Source: Halorussus salinus
GTDB taxonomy: Archaea; Halobacteriota; Halobacteria; Halobacteriales; Haladaptataceae
Direction: 5' to 3'
NCBI RefSeq assembly: GCF_004765815.2
Contig: NZ_ML974128.1
Span: 124,001 to 188,000 of the forward strand
Length of the DNA stretch: 64,000 bases
A program made the position numbers and the translations under genes. Shown here piece after piece: positions 8,292-17,189 of this stretch; within the stretch, counting starts at the first letter, position 1, and each line of letters begins with the position of its first letter. The notes beneath the pieces were generated by a model. The model was not told where the DNA came from, did no database searches, and was given only the letters and a program-made list of their open reading frames with translations.

Positions 8292-9011
8292 GTGAATCAG
8301 GAGTCCATCCCGACCGGGTGCGGGCCGCTCGACGAGTTGCTGGGCGGCGGGTTCGAGGCCGGGACCGTCACGCAGGTCTACGGCCCGCCCGCGGCGGGCA
8401 AGACGAACGTCGCGCTGGGCGCGGCGGTCGAGGTCGCCGCGGACGGCGGTACCGCGGTGTACATCGACACCGAGGGCCTATCGCTGGCGCGCTTCCAACA
8501 GGTCGCGGAGGCCCGCGTGGACGCCGCGGGCGGTGCGGACGACGTGGAGGAGTTGACCTCCCGCATCATCGTCAAGGAGGCCTACGACTTCGCCGAGCAG
8601 GAGGAGGCCGTCCGGGACACCGCCGAACTCGCCGAGCGGGCCGACCTCGTGGTGCTGGACAGCGCGACTGGCTTCTACCGACTCCAACGCGCCGAAGACG
8701 AGGAGGGCGGCGAGGCGCTCCGGGAGGTGGCCAGTCAGGTCACGCATCTCCTCTCGCTGGCGCGCAAACACGACCTCGCGGTCGTCCTGACGAATCAGGT
8801 CTACACCGACCCCGACGGCGACCGCGCCCGACCGCTCGGCGGTCACACCCTCGAACACTGGACGGGGACGGTGGTCCGCATCGAGCGATTCCGCGGGGGC
8901 AACCGGCGCGCGACGCTCGAAAAGCACCGCGCCAAACCCGCGGGCGAGAAGGTCCAGTTCCGCATCACCGACGCCGGACTCGAATCGGTCGAAGACGGTG
9001 TCGGCGTCTGA
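8292..9011 (+). CDS. radB: DNA repair and recombination protein RadB
   Basis: A 239-residue RecA/RadA paralogue that helps homologous recombination as a mediator of RadA. It consists of the core ATPase domain only, as usual for RadB: it lacks the N-terminal helix-hairpin-helix domain of RadA. Walker A GPPAAGKT is at 31-38 and a Walker B-like LVVLDSATG at about 121-129. It begins with GTG at 8292. Length and the N-terminal IPTGCGPLDELLGGG signature match the family closely. Single gene with its own promoter region, followed by a lipoprotein gene. Confidence 0.95.
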   Translation: MNQESIPTGCGPLDELLGGGFEAGTVTQVYGPPAAGKTNVALGAAVEVAADGGTAVYIDTEGLSLARFQQVAEARVDAAGGADDVEELTSRIIVKEAYDFAEQEEAVRDTAELAERADLVVLDSATGFYRLQRAEDEEGGEALREVASQVTHLLSLARKHDLAVVLTNQVYTDPDGDRARPLGGHTLEHWTGTVVRIERFRGGNRRATLEKHRAKPAGEKVQFRITDAGLESVEDGVGV

Positions 9012-9213
9012 GAAGTCAATCTACTAACTACAACTCTCTAACATATAAAACGTCGCTCCGGTTCCCGTCGAGTCGTAACTGCCGGGCCGAACATGTGGGG
9101 CCGCGTCGAAGTAGGAGCGAGGTGCGACAGATGAACTGCCCTGGCCCCGCTCGACAGCACTGCACCGTCGTACAGACTCCGAAATCGCGCTTGCGGCCAC
9201 GGGAGGAGTGCCC

Positions 9214-9816
9214 ATGAGTCGTCGCCTCGTTGTCGCCGCGCTCGCGTGTTCGCTTCTCCTCGCTGGCTGTCTCGGCGGCGCTGGCGGTGCGCCCGACTCC
9301 ACGACGACGGACGGCGAAACGACCGCGACGACCGAGGTGATGATGGACACGACCGAAGTGACGGCGACCTCCTCGGCCGACACTGCGACGACCGATACCG
9401 CGACGACGGACGCGCCGCGTCGGCACACCTACGGCACCTACGAGGCACTGGCGGCCAACGCCTCCTTCTCGGTACCTGAGCCGAACGTCTCGGAACCCTT
9501 CGCGTTCGAGAGCGGCATCGTGATGGAACTCGCCGACAGCGAGGACGTGGTGATGGCCTACCACGACACCGAGAACGGAAGTCTCGAAAACGTCGTCTCG
9601 ATTCGGAAGGCCGAGAACGAATCGGCCTACGACCTGACCGCGGGGAACGCCACGACCGTCGGGGACCACGACGCGCGCTACGTCGCCGAGGAGTCCGGCG
9701 GAAAATTCGTCTGGGAGTGCGAGGGCTACGCCTATCGGGTGAGCGTCCAAGAGTTCACCGACGAGTTCGGCGAGCAGGAACTACGCGCGGTCGCCGAATC
9801 GGTCGGATGCGAGTGA
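9214..9816 (+). CDS. Haloarchaeal lipoprotein of unknown function
   Basis: A 200-residue predicted lipoprotein. The signal peptide ends in a lipobox LLAGC (about 16-20), followed by a Thr/Asp-rich linker (about 30-68) typical of haloarchaeal surface lipoproteins. The folded domain (about 70-200) contains four N-glycosylation sequons and two cysteines, at WECEG and in the final residues, that could form a disulphide. A Shine-Dalgarno-like GGAGG at 9202-9206 sits 7 nt before the ATG at 9214, favouring it over the GTG at 9208. No recognised domain. Confidence 0.75.
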   Translation: MSRRLVVAALACSLLLAGCLGGAGGAPDSTTTDGETTATTEVMMDTTEVTATSSADTATTDTATTDAPRRHTYGTYEALAANASFSVPEPNVSEPFAFESGIVMELADSEDVVMAYHDTENGSLENVVSIRKAENESAYDLTAGNATTVGDHDARYVAEESGGKFVWECEGYAYRVSVQEFTDEFGEQELRAVAESVGCE

Positions 9817-9837
9817 GAAGTCGGGTCGAGAGCGGCG

Positions 9838-10212
9838 TTATTCGTCCACGAGGACGGCGTTGACGTTGCCGGACTGGCCCGGTCGGGAGGTGACGCGGGC
9901 GCGGCCTTCGCTGGTCTCGATGAGTGCGCCCTTGGTGACGATGTTCCGTCGGACGTAGTTCGGGTTGGCGTCGTTCTCCACAACGTCCTGAATCTCGGCC
10001 TGCACCGTCTCGCCGCCCGTGGCGACGCTGGCCACGTCCGTCGAGAGCGCGCGGACCTTCCGGGTGTTGCCGCGGGCGTCGATGGCTCGGAGTTGGGTCT
10101 CGCCGACCGTGGTCTCGGTCGGTTGGCGGCCCAATTCGTGCTTCTTCTTCTTGTGGGAGGGTCGAAGTCGTCCGCCGGTGCGCTTCCGCGTGGAACGTCC
10201 TTGGTCTTTCAT
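9838..10212 (-). CDS. rps8e: Small ribosomal subunit protein eS8 (S8e)
   Basis: A 124-residue ribosomal protein of the archaeal/eukaryotic S8e family, a component of the small subunit. The conserved start MKDQGRSTRKRTGGRLRPS is followed by the basic KKKKHELGR stretch and the central RKVRALS element. It ends with the family-typical RPGQSGNVNAVLV segment. The start is fixed by homology and by a strong TATA box about 28 bp upstream. It converges with the lipoprotein gene and diverges from the MFS transporter. Confidence 0.97.
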   Translation of the reverse strand: MKDQGRSTRKRTGGRLRPSHKKKKHELGRQPTETTVGETQLRAIDARGNTRKVRALSTDVASVATGGETVQAEIQDVVENDANPNYVRRNIVTKGALIETSEGRARVTSRPGQSGNVNAVLVDE

Positions 10213-10236
10213 ACCCGAGAAATCGGCCTCGGTCGT

Positions 10237-10250
10237 ACTTATATCCTTTC
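10237..10250 (-). promoter_or_regulatory. Promoter of rps8e
   Basis: On the minus strand the sequence reads AAAGGATATAAGTA, with an A-rich BRE-like stretch and a TATA core about 28-32 bp before the rps8e ATG, giving a nearly leaderless transcript. Confidence 0.6.
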
Positions 10251-10368
10251 TATCGGGGCCGCGGTGGTCGCGGGTGCGAGACCACCGGTCGCTCGGACGG
10301 AGCGGACTCGGTCGGGAGCCGTATTGAAGACGAAAGTTCTTCAAAGAGCAGAACTGTTCTCTGATTTC

Positions 10369-10378
10369 CTCATTTTTA
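10369..10378 (+). promoter_or_regulatory. Promoter of the MFS transporter gene
   Basis: TATA-like CATTTTTAAG ends about 40 bp before the ATG at 10419, implying a 15-20 nt leader that contains the Shine-Dalgarno-like GAGGAG at 10406-10411. Confidence 0.5.
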
Positions 10379-10418
10379 AGTGCGTTCGATACCGAGTGTC
10401 GAACAGAGGAGTCGAAAG

Positions 10419-11852
10419 ATGGCAAAAGGTGCGACGACGGACGACCGAGTGAGCGTCTCGCAGGTGATGGACCGGATTCCGGTCGGGCGATTCCACCGCA
10501 GACTGTTGGCCATCTGCGGGAGCGCGTGGGCCTTCGACGGGATGGAGGTCATCATCATCAGCTTCACGCTCCCGGTTCTCATCTCGGCGTGGGAACTGAC
10601 GGGTCTCGCGGCCGGACTGCTCGGGAGCGCGAGCCTGATGGGGATGATACTCGGCAACTGGGCGTGGGGCCGCTACGCCGACGAGCGCGGCCGCATCGAC
10701 GCCTTCCAGTGGACGGTCCTGACCTACTCGCTGTTCGCGGGCCTGACCGCGTTCGCCACCGGGTTCTACTCGGGGTTCGCGCTCCGGTTCCTGACCGGCG
10801 TCGGCTTGGGCGGCGCGCTCGCGGTGGACACCTCCTACCTCTCGGAACACCTGCCGACCGAGCGCCGAGGACGATATCTGGTCTACCTCGACGCGTTCTG
10901 GCCGCTCGGCAACGTCTTCGCGGTCGTGCTGGCGTGGGTGTTCCTCTCGGCGCTCTCGACCGGCGGGACCGTCGCGGTGCCCCTGTTGGGCGAGGTTGCT
11001 GGCTGGCGACTCCTGTTCGCCAGCGCGGCGTTCCCCGCCCTGCTGGTGTTCGTCATCCGGAGTCAACTGCGCGAGACGCCTTACTACCTCGCCCAGAAAG
11101 GCGACGTGGAGGGAGCCAACGACCGAATCCGCGCCATCGCCGAGGAGAACGGCGAGGAGTTCACGCCCATCTCGGCCGACGCGGTGGAGATCGGCGACCC
11201 GCCGAGCTACTCGCGGCTCTTCGAGACCGACCTCCGCAAGCGCACCGTGATGATAGCCCTCGCGTGGTTCGCGGTCAACTTCGGCTACTACGGCGTGTTC
11301 ATCTGGCTCCCGCAGACGGTCGGCGCGGCGGGCGTCGTCGAGAGCGTCACCGTGGCTGGCGCGACGATAGACGGCCTTTACGTCTACTTCCTGCTCATCG
11401 GACTGGTCCAGTTCCCCGGCTACTTCAGCGCCGCGTACCTCGTGGAGAAGATCGGTCGCAAGCCGACCCTCGGGAGCTATCTCGTCCTCTCGGGAGTGTT
11501 CACGTTCGTCTTCGCGGCCTCGATGCCGAACGTCTCGCTGTTCGGCGCGGGCCTCTCGGGCTTCTGGCCGTTCTTCGGCGGCCTGCTCGCGGCGAGTTTC
11601 TTCACCTTGGGCGCGTGGGGTGCCATCTACGCCTACACCCCCGAACTGTTCCCGACCGAGGTCCGGGCCACCGGCAACGGGTTCGCGGGCGGCGTCGGTA
11701 AAATCGGCGCGGTCATCGGGCCGATTCTGGCCGGTGCGCTCGTGGAAGTCGGGTATCTGGCCGCGCTCGCACCTCTCGCGGTCGCGTTCGCCCTCGGCGG
11801 CCTCGTCGTCCTCGCGTTCGGCCGCGAGACGATGGGCGAACCGCTGTTCTGA
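10419..11852 (+). CDS. MFS transporter, metabolite:H+ symporter type
   Basis: A 477-residue major facilitator superfamily permease with 12 predicted membrane helices and a cytosolic loop between helices 6 and 7. The loop 2-3 signature GRYADERGR and the loop 4-5 EHLPTERRGR are typical of the sugar/aromatic-acid/phosphate:H+ symporter branch. An acidic residue in TM1 (DGMEV) is characteristic of NiaP/PcaK-like carriers. The substrate cannot be read from the sequence. The ATG at 10419 follows a GAGGAG ribosome site. It stands alone, 66 bp before an AI-2E-type permease. Confidence 0.85.
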   Translation: MAKGATTDDRVSVSQVMDRIPVGRFHRRLLAICGSAWAFDGMEVIIISFTLPVLISAWELTGLAAGLLGSASLMGMILGNWAWGRYADERGRIDAFQWTVLTYSLFAGLTAFATGFYSGFALRFLTGVGLGGALAVDTSYLSEHLPTERRGRYLVYLDAFWPLGNVFAVVLAWVFLSALSTGGTVAVPLLGEVAGWRLLFASAAFPALLVFVIRSQLRETPYYLAQKGDVEGANDRIRAIAEENGEEFTPISADAVEIGDPPSYSRLFETDLRKRTVMIALAWFAVNFGYYGVFIWLPQTVGAAGVVESVTVAGATIDGLYVYFLLIGLVQFPGYFSAAYLVEKIGRKPTLGSYLVLSGVFTFVFAASMPNVSLFGAGLSGFWPFFGGLLAASFFTLGAWGAIYAYTPELFPTEVRATGNGFAGGVGKIGAVIGPILAGALVEVGYLAALAPLAVAFALGGLVVLAFGRETMGEPLF

Positions 11853-11918
11853 GGTCCGTCGAGTCGTCGGGGACCCCACTCCCGGACGACTTATTGTCTA
11901 CGCGCAGAACACTCTGGC

Positions 11919-13253
11919 ATGGGCTGGGTACGAGAGTTCTCGTTCGACCGCGAGCGCATCGCGTGGTGGCTGGTCGCAGTCGTCCTGCTCGCCGCGGTCG
12001 GCTACGTCGTGTCGTCGTTCCTCGGAACCTTCCTGCTGGGACTGTTCGTCTACTACGCGACCCGGCCGATATACCGGCGACTCCTCCGGCGGCTGCACCA
12101 GCGGACGCTGACCGCCGCGACCGCACTGCTCGGACTTGCCTTTCCCGGTCTCGTCCTGCTGGGCTACACCGTCGTCGTGAGCGTCACCGAACTCGGGTCG
12201 CTGGCGGGCGTCGGCCTCGCGGAGTTCGACGGACTCCTCGGACCCTACGTCGATACCTCGCTCCTGCTCGACCCGGAAGGATTGGCCGGTCTCCTCCAGA
12301 CGACCCCACAGCAGTTGCAGGCGGACATCCAGCAACTCGCCGCCGAGCGCGGCGCGGAGGCGGCCCGCGAGATTCTGTCGTCGGTGGTCGTGGTGTTGGG
12401 TATCCTCGCCAGCACCGCGCTCGGCATCGTCATCACGCTCGTCGTCGCGTTCTACCTCCTCCGGGACGACCACCGACTCGCCGAGTGGTTCCGGACCGAG
12501 GTCGTGGACGCGGACAGTCCGACGCTCGCGTTCGCGCAGGCCGTGGACGACGACCTCGAAACGGTCTACTTCGGCAACATCCTGACCGCCTTCGTCATCG
12601 GTATCGTCGCCGCCATCAGCTACAACGCGCTCGATTTGGTCGCTCCGGCCGCGGTCTCGGTCCCCTCGCCGACCCTGCTGGGCCTGCTCACGGGTCTCGC
12701 CAGCCTGATTCCCGTCGTCGGGATGAAACTGGTCTACATCCCGCTCGGTATCGTCCTCGGCATCGTCGCGGGCGTCGCGGACCCCGCGCTGTTGTGGTTC
12801 CCGGCCCTCTTCCTGCTGGTCGCGTTCGTCATCGTGGACACGATTCCCGAACTCGTGTTGCGGCCCTACGTCTCGGGGCGAGACCTCCACACCGGACTCG
12901 TCATGCTCGCGTACGTTCTCGGCCCGGTGCTGTTCGGCTGGTACGGGCTGTTCTTGGGACCGTTGCTCCTCGTGCTGGTCGTCCACTTCGTCCGAGTCAT
13001 CGTGCCGGAACTGGTGGAGCGCGGCGAGTTCGACGCCGAGCCGGACACCCCCGATTCTGGCATCTTCGGCGAGTCCGGCACCGCCGACGAGTCCACGTCG
13101 GGTGGCTCCACCGAGGAGTCGCCGACTCGCGGTTCCCGGACCGCACGCCGTCGCGCCCGCGACCGCGTTCGCCCTCCAGTGCGGGCGTTCTCGCGCGACG
13201 AGCGCAGGACCGACGGCGGGTCGGAGCGACCCGACGGAACGAGAGACGACTGA
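11919..13253 (+). CDS. AI-2E family transporter (PF01594-like membrane protein)
   Basis: A 444-residue integral membrane protein with seven to eight predicted helices. It shows the family's long central segment (about 75-150) followed by closely packed helices containing VAFYLLRDD and GLASLIPVVG, and the C-terminal VFGWYGLFLGPL-like element (here LFGWYGLFLGPLLL). Family members transport autoinducer-2 or function as Na+(Li+)/H+ exchangers, so the actual substrate is uncertain. The C-terminal 90 residues are a hydrophilic, Ser/Arg-rich tail not found in shorter homologues. Confidence 0.85.
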   Translation: MGWVREFSFDRERIAWWLVAVVLLAAVGYVVSSFLGTFLLGLFVYYATRPIYRRLLRRLHQRTLTAATALLGLAFPGLVLLGYTVVVSVTELGSLAGVGLAEFDGLLGPYVDTSLLLDPEGLAGLLQTTPQQLQADIQQLAAERGAEAAREILSSVVVVLGILASTALGIVITLVVAFYLLRDDHRLAEWFRTEVVDADSPTLAFAQAVDDDLETVYFGNILTAFVIGIVAAISYNALDLVAPAAVSVPSPTLLGLLTGLASLIPVVGMKLVYIPLGIVLGIVAGVADPALLWFPALFLLVAFVIVDTIPELVLRPYVSGRDLHTGLVMLAYVLGPVLFGWYGLFLGPLLLVLVVHFVRVIVPELVERGEFDAEPDTPDSGIFGESGTADESTSGGSTEESPTRGSRTARRRARDRVRPPVRAFSRDERRTDGGSERPDGTRDD

Positions 13254-13289
13254 CCACTCTCGCTCCGGCTCTCGTTTTCACTCCCGCTC

Positions 13290-14723
13290 TCACTCTCGTT
13301 TCTCGAAGACGGGCGTTCCCGCACTTCCGGTGTCGGCGTACCCCCGACGCCGGAGCGCAAAGACGACCTCGCTGAGGGCGCAGTCGCCCGCCAGAATCGG
13401 CTCGCCGTCGTCGGTGAACGCGGCGCTCTCGCGGTTCAGTTCGTCCAGTGGAATCCGGCCCGCCTCGTCCGCCGCCGCTTCGAGCGTCCGACCGACCGCG
13501 GCGTCGTTCGCGTCGGGGTCGTAGGCCTCGACCTTCGCCGCCACGCGGTCGGCCATATCGTCGTAAGTCCGCTGGCCCGACTGCTCGGGGTCCCGAATCC
13601 CCTTGGCGTAGTCGAGCATCCGCCGGGCCTCGTCGGTCGCCTCGTCCCAGTGTTCGACCGCTCGGACCGCGAGGTCGGGTAACTCGTCGATGGTTCCGGC
13701 TAGCTCGTAGTCCCGCGGGATGGCGTCGTATATCCACGGTTGGTTGCGGGCTATCAGGACCTGCCCGCTCCCGGCCTGCTCGAACCACGTCCGGGCCAGC
13801 GTCTCGTACTCGGTCGCCGAGATGCAGAGGTCGCCCTTTCGCAGGGCCTCCTCGAACTCCCGGCGGGACGCCTTCGGGTACGCCTCGACCCACGGCAGGT
13901 CGGTGTACTCCGCGGGAATCTTGCCCATGCTGGTCATCACGGTCTCGATACCGAATCGGTCGTGAAGCATCTCGGCGATTCCCATCACGGTGCCGACCTG
14001 CTTCTTGTCCCACGCCGACCCCGCGACGTGGAGGTATCGGGGTTCGTCGGCGTAGTCGGCCTCGAACTGCGAGAAGTCGATGGGACTCCCGGTCTGGACC
14101 GCGTCGTCGAGCGCCGAATCGACCACCGACTCCCGCATGAACTCGTGGCCCTCCTCGCGCAGGCCCTCCCAATCGACCGCGGCCTTGAACCACATCCCGT
14201 CGCTCAGTACCGCGTCGGCGATTTCGGTGTGGCGCTGGAACTCGTCGCGCCACCCGGTGTCGGCGTACTTGAACGGGAGTTGGAGGTCGTGGACGTTGGT
14301 GACGATATCGACCGGCCACGGCTGGCCGACCCGGTGGCCGTCGAGCGCGAACAGCCACTTCCCGAGGTCCGCACGCCCCCGCCGGAGTTGGTCGATTACC
14401 ACGTCCACGTAACCCAACTGGTCGTAAGTCGCTCCGGCGAGGGCTTCGAGTTGCTCCTCACTGTAGCCCGACTCGGTGAACGCGTTCTGGTGGCGACGGC
14501 CGTGCATGAACGGTTCGGCCTCGATGAGGGTGACGCGCTCGCGGTCGGCGAGGACGTACTCGGGGTCGTAGTTGGCCACCTCCGGCGGCGACAGCAACCA
14601 GTAGACGTGGAGGTCCGGGTCGATGTCCAGCCACTCCTCGACCCACACCGTTGCGTCGTTGAGCGTGCCGTTAGCGGTCGCGTCGTCGGGCCGATAGAGT
14701 TCCGGGACGATGAGGACGCGCAT
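13290..14723 (-). CDS. GT4-type glycosyltransferase (paralogue 1)
   Basis: A 477-residue GT-B-fold glycosyltransferase-like protein. The C-terminal Rossmann domain contains a canonical E-x7-E element (Glu307 to Glu315, in ETLARTWFEQAGSGQVLIA), the nucleotide-sugar binding signature of retaining GT4 enzymes. The N-terminal domain starts MRVLIVPELYRPDD. The last 90 residues are an extra helical domain ending GYADTGSAGTPVFEKRE. It aligns without gaps for about 320 residues with the paralogue at 17190-18608, and the two genes share a near-identical 93-bp tract. Donor and acceptor are unknown. Located in a block with a 2-hydroxyacid dehydrogenase and a sugar isomerase. Confidence 0.75.
   Translation of the reverse strand: MRVLIVPELYRPDDATANGTLNDATVWVEEWLDIDPDLHVYWLLSPPEVANYDPEYVLADRERVTLIEAEPFMHGRRHQNAFTESGYSEEQLEALAGATYDQLGYVDVVIDQLRRGRADLGKWLFALDGHRVGQPWPVDIVTNVHDLQLPFKYADTGWRDEFQRHTEIADAVLSDGMWFKAAVDWEGLREEGHEFMRESVVDSALDDAVQTGSPIDFSQFEADYADEPRYLHVAGSAWDKKQVGTVMGIAEMLHDRFGIETVMTSMGKIPAEYTDLPWVEAYPKASRREFEEALRKGDLCISATEYETLARTWFEQAGSGQVLIARNQPWIYDAIPRDYELAGTIDELPDLAVRAVEHWDEATDEARRMLDYAKGIRDPEQSGQRTYDDMADRVAAKVEAYDPDANDAAVGRTLEAAADEAGRIPLDELNRESAAFTDDGEPILAGDCALSEVVFALRRRGYADTGSAGTPVFEKRE
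14498..14590 (-). repeat. 93-bp near-identical tract shared by the two glycosyltransferase genes (copy 1)
   Basis: This tract matches 18383-18475 with a single mismatch. It encodes about residues 45-76 of both paralogues. Flanking codons diverge rapidly, which points to recent gene conversion or unusually strong constraint. Confidence 0.75.
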
Positions 14724-14791
14724 GAGTACGAATAGCTCCGAAAACGGGAGACTCCGCCTTCAAGACTGTGCCGGATTCTCCTTTCTCGGGG

Positions 14792-15745
14792 TCAGACGAT
14801 GCGATTCTCCATCGCGTCGAGTTCGCCCGCGACGAACCGCCCGTAGTTCTCGGCGAACAGGTTCGCACACCTGTCGTAGTAGTGGGGCGTCGAACCGGCC
14901 ATGTGGGGCGTGATGACGACGTTCGAGAGGTCCCAGAGCGGCGAGTTGGCGGGGAGCGGTTCGGTCTCGAACACGTCGAGGGCCGCGCCGCGGAGGTGGC
15001 CCTTCTGGAGTGCGGTCGTCAGGGCCTCCTCGTCCACGATTTCGCCGCGGGCGACGTTGACGAGGACCGAAGAGGAGTCCATCGTCCGAAGTTCCTCCTC
15101 GCCGATTAGGCCGCGGGTCTCGTCGGTCAGCGGGAGCGCGACGACCACGTAGTCCGACTGGGCCAGCACGTCGTAGAGACCGTCGGGACCGTACGCCTCG
15201 TCCACCGCGTCGGGCGCGGACTCGGGGTCGCGCTTGGTGCCGACGACGCGCGTGCCGAACGCCGAGGCGAGTTCGGCCACCCGGCCGCCGATAGCGCCCA
15301 ATCCGAGGATGCCCACGGTCTCGTCACGCAACTCCCGGCCGCCGTAGTTCTCCCAGACGCCGCGGTGCTTCTGGTTCATCCCCGTCTGGAGGTTGCGCTC
15401 GAAGGTCAGCAGGTAGGCCAGCACCTGCTCGCCGATGGGTTCGGCGTGGATGCCCGAGGCGCTGGTCAGCGCGACATCGGCGTCCGCGAACGCCTCGCGG
15501 GGGAAGTGGTCCACGCCCGCGCTGAGTGCCTGTACCCACTGCAACTCGGACGCGGCGGCTACCTCCTCGGCGGGGAACCGGTTGGTCAGCACGACCTCGG
15601 CGCTCGACAGGTACTCCTCGGTCTCGGGCGGCGTCGCGGCCACCGAGAGGTCGAGGTCGGCGAGCAGGTCGGCCAGTCCCTCCGTGAGACCGTCGCGCGC
15701 CGATTTCGAGACGTAGTGGGGTATCAGCACGTCGGGTTGGGTCAT
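14792..15745 (-). CDS. D-2-hydroxyacid dehydrogenase
   Basis: A 317-residue NAD-dependent D-isomer specific 2-hydroxyacid dehydrogenase, catalysing reversible reduction of a 2-oxoacid to the D-2-hydroxyacid. The Rossmann motif is GILGLGAIGG. The catalytic set is the NVARGEIVDE segment carrying the substrate-binding Arg, the Glu in FETEPLP, and the His in VVITPHMAG. The ATG at 15743-15745 (MTQPDVLIPHYVS) fits the family length; longer forms would add low-complexity sequence. The substrate (glycerate, lactate, glyoxylate) is undetermined. It lies 68 bp after glycosyltransferase 1 on the opposite-facing side of the sugar isomerase gene. Confidence 0.9.
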   Translation of the reverse strand: MTQPDVLIPHYVSKSARDGLTEGLADLLADLDLSVAATPPETEEYLSSAEVVLTNRFPAEEVAAASELQWVQALSAGVDHFPREAFADADVALTSASGIHAEPIGEQVLAYLLTFERNLQTGMNQKHRGVWENYGGRELRDETVGILGLGAIGGRVAELASAFGTRVVGTKRDPESAPDAVDEAYGPDGLYDVLAQSDYVVVALPLTDETRGLIGEEELRTMDSSSVLVNVARGEIVDEEALTTALQKGHLRGAALDVFETEPLPANSPLWDLSNVVITPHMAGSTPHYYDRCANLFAENYGRFVAGELDAMENRIV

Positions 15746-15973
15746 GGCTTCTGCAAGGACGGAGAGCGGGTAATAGCTGGTGCCTCGGATTGGTAGTCTC
15801 GCGTCGTTTTCCGTTCTTCGCCGCGGCGATTCGAGGGCTCGCTGACTTCCGCTACCGAACGGGGTTCCGACGACCCGACCCACGACGACGACCCGACCCG
15901 CGACGACGAACCGAATCACGGCGAACCGGTCCACGACGACCGGACACCGAGGAGACCGCACGATGCAACAACC

Positions 15974-15981
15974 GATTTACA
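15974..15981 (+). promoter_or_regulatory. Promoter of the sugar isomerase-like gene
   Basis: GATTTACA lies 23-30 bp before the ATG at 16004, the spacing of a leaderless haloarchaeal promoter. Confidence 0.45.
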
Positions 15982-16003
15982 ACAGGGCGCTGTATCACGC
16001 ACC

Positions 16004-16729
16004 ATGCGACCAGCGATTCAGCTCTACACGCTCCGCGAACTGGACGACTCGCTTCCCGACCTCCTGCGGCGCGTCGGCGAAACGCGCTTCGAGGGCGTCG
16101 AGTTCGCGGGATTGGGCGATTCGGACCCCGACGAAATCCGCGACGCACTGGACGACGCCGGACTCGACGCCGCGGGAGCGCACGTCGGCATCGAGGAGTT
16201 CGAGGACGACCCCGAGGAGACCGTCGAGACCTACCGCGAACTCGGCTGTGACCGCCTCGTCGTGCCGTATCTGGACGAGGCCGAGTTCGCCAGCGAGACC
16301 GCCGTCACCGACACCGCGCGTCGCCTCCAGACGCTCGCCGGGCGAGTGGACGAGGCGGGCGCGTCGCTGGGCTACCACAACCACGACCACGAGTTTACCG
16401 ACATCGGCGACGACCGCGCGGCGTTCGACCTGCTGGCCGACGAGACCGACTTCGACCTCGAACTCGACGTGGGGTGGGCGACCGCCGCTGGCCGGGACCC
16501 CGCGGACCTCCTCCGACACCTCCGGGGTCGCGTTCCGCTGGTCCACCTGAAGGACGTGGCCGACACCACGCCGGTCGAACTGGGCGAGGGCGACCTCGAC
16601 ATCGACGCCTGCGTCGCGGCCGCCCGCGACGCCGGGACCGAGTGGCTCGTCTACGAACACGACCAGCCGACCGACCCCGAGGAGTCCCTCGCCCACGGCG
16701 CGGAGCGGTTGGCGGAACTGGTCGAGTAA
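16004..16729 (+). CDS. Sugar phosphate isomerase/epimerase (AP endonuclease 2 TIM barrel)
   Basis: A 241-residue TIM-barrel protein of the xylose isomerase-like/IolE superfamily. Features seen are the N-terminal QLYTLRELDD, FEGVEFAGLG carrying a probable metal-binding Glu, GYHNHDHEF with the His cluster, LELDVGWAT (Glu-Asp) and VHLKDV with the metal His. Family members isomerise or epimerise sugars or inositol derivatives; the substrate here is not determined. Its length is typical. It stands between the hydroxyacid dehydrogenase (divergent) and a small membrane protein (convergent), with which it overlaps little. A TATA-like box precedes the ATG by about 26 bp. Confidence 0.85.
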   Translation: MRPAIQLYTLRELDDSLPDLLRRVGETRFEGVEFAGLGDSDPDEIRDALDDAGLDAAGAHVGIEEFEDDPEETVETYRELGCDRLVVPYLDEAEFASETAVTDTARRLQTLAGRVDEAGASLGYHNHDHEFTDIGDDRAAFDLLADETDFDLELDVGWATAAGRDPADLLRHLRGRVPLVHLKDVADTTPVELGEGDLDIDACVAAARDAGTEWLVYEHDQPTDPEESLAHGAERLAELVE

Positions 16730-16736
16730 GCCGTCG

Positions 16737-17093
16737 CTACTTTTCGGCTCCGTCTCGCTCACGTTCGTAGGCGATGCCAGCGACGAACCCGAACGCGACT
16801 AAGCCCCATCCGAGCGTGGCTACCGGGACGTTCTCGCCGCCGTCGATGCCTTGGAAGAGACTCAGCGTACCGAACGACGTGACCCCCGTGAACGCGGCGC
16901 TGACCCAATCTACGTCGTCTTCCCACAGCGCCGACGGGAACCGGAGCAGGATAGCGGTCCCGACGCCGTACACCTGCGCGATGCCGACGAGGAGAATCAG
17001 GTGCGGTCCCACGTCCGGCGTGACGACGGCGACGCCGCCGGTCACGGCGGCCGCGACGGCGAGGGCGACGGCGTAACGGAGAGCGCGGTGCAT
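16737..17093 (-). CDS. Small four-helix membrane protein, unknown function
   Basis: A 118-residue integral membrane protein with four predicted helices (about 5-27, 30-50, 62-80 and 90-110) and a short charged C-terminus. The ATG at 17093 places the start directly before the first helix; an upstream GTG at 17141 would add 16 hydrophilic residues. No domain is recognised. It ends 8 bp after the convergent isomerase stop and lies upstream of nothing on its own strand except the isomerase block. Function not inferred. Confidence 0.65.
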   Translation of the reverse strand: MHRALRYAVALAVAAAVTGGVAVVTPDVGPHLILLVGIAQVYGVGTAILLRFPSALWEDDVDWVSAAFTGVTSFGTLSLFQGIDGGENVPVATLGWGLVAFGFVAGIAYERERDGAEK

Positions 17094-17189
17094 GGCGGCG
17101 ATGCTCGCCCCGACGGAGTGAACGTTCCGGTTCGTAGACACCTCGGCGGGCGCAGTGTCGGTGCGACGAATCGCATCGCCGCCGCGCGA

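Noticed and set aside
10341-11879. A 512-residue minus-strand frame over the MFS transporter
   Set aside because: Antisense to a clear 12-helix transporter; translation is charged low-complexity sequence.
12997-14358. Arg-rich minus-strand frame overlapping the AI-2E permease end and the glycosyltransferase
   Set aside because: Shadow of the glycosyltransferase gene in another frame.
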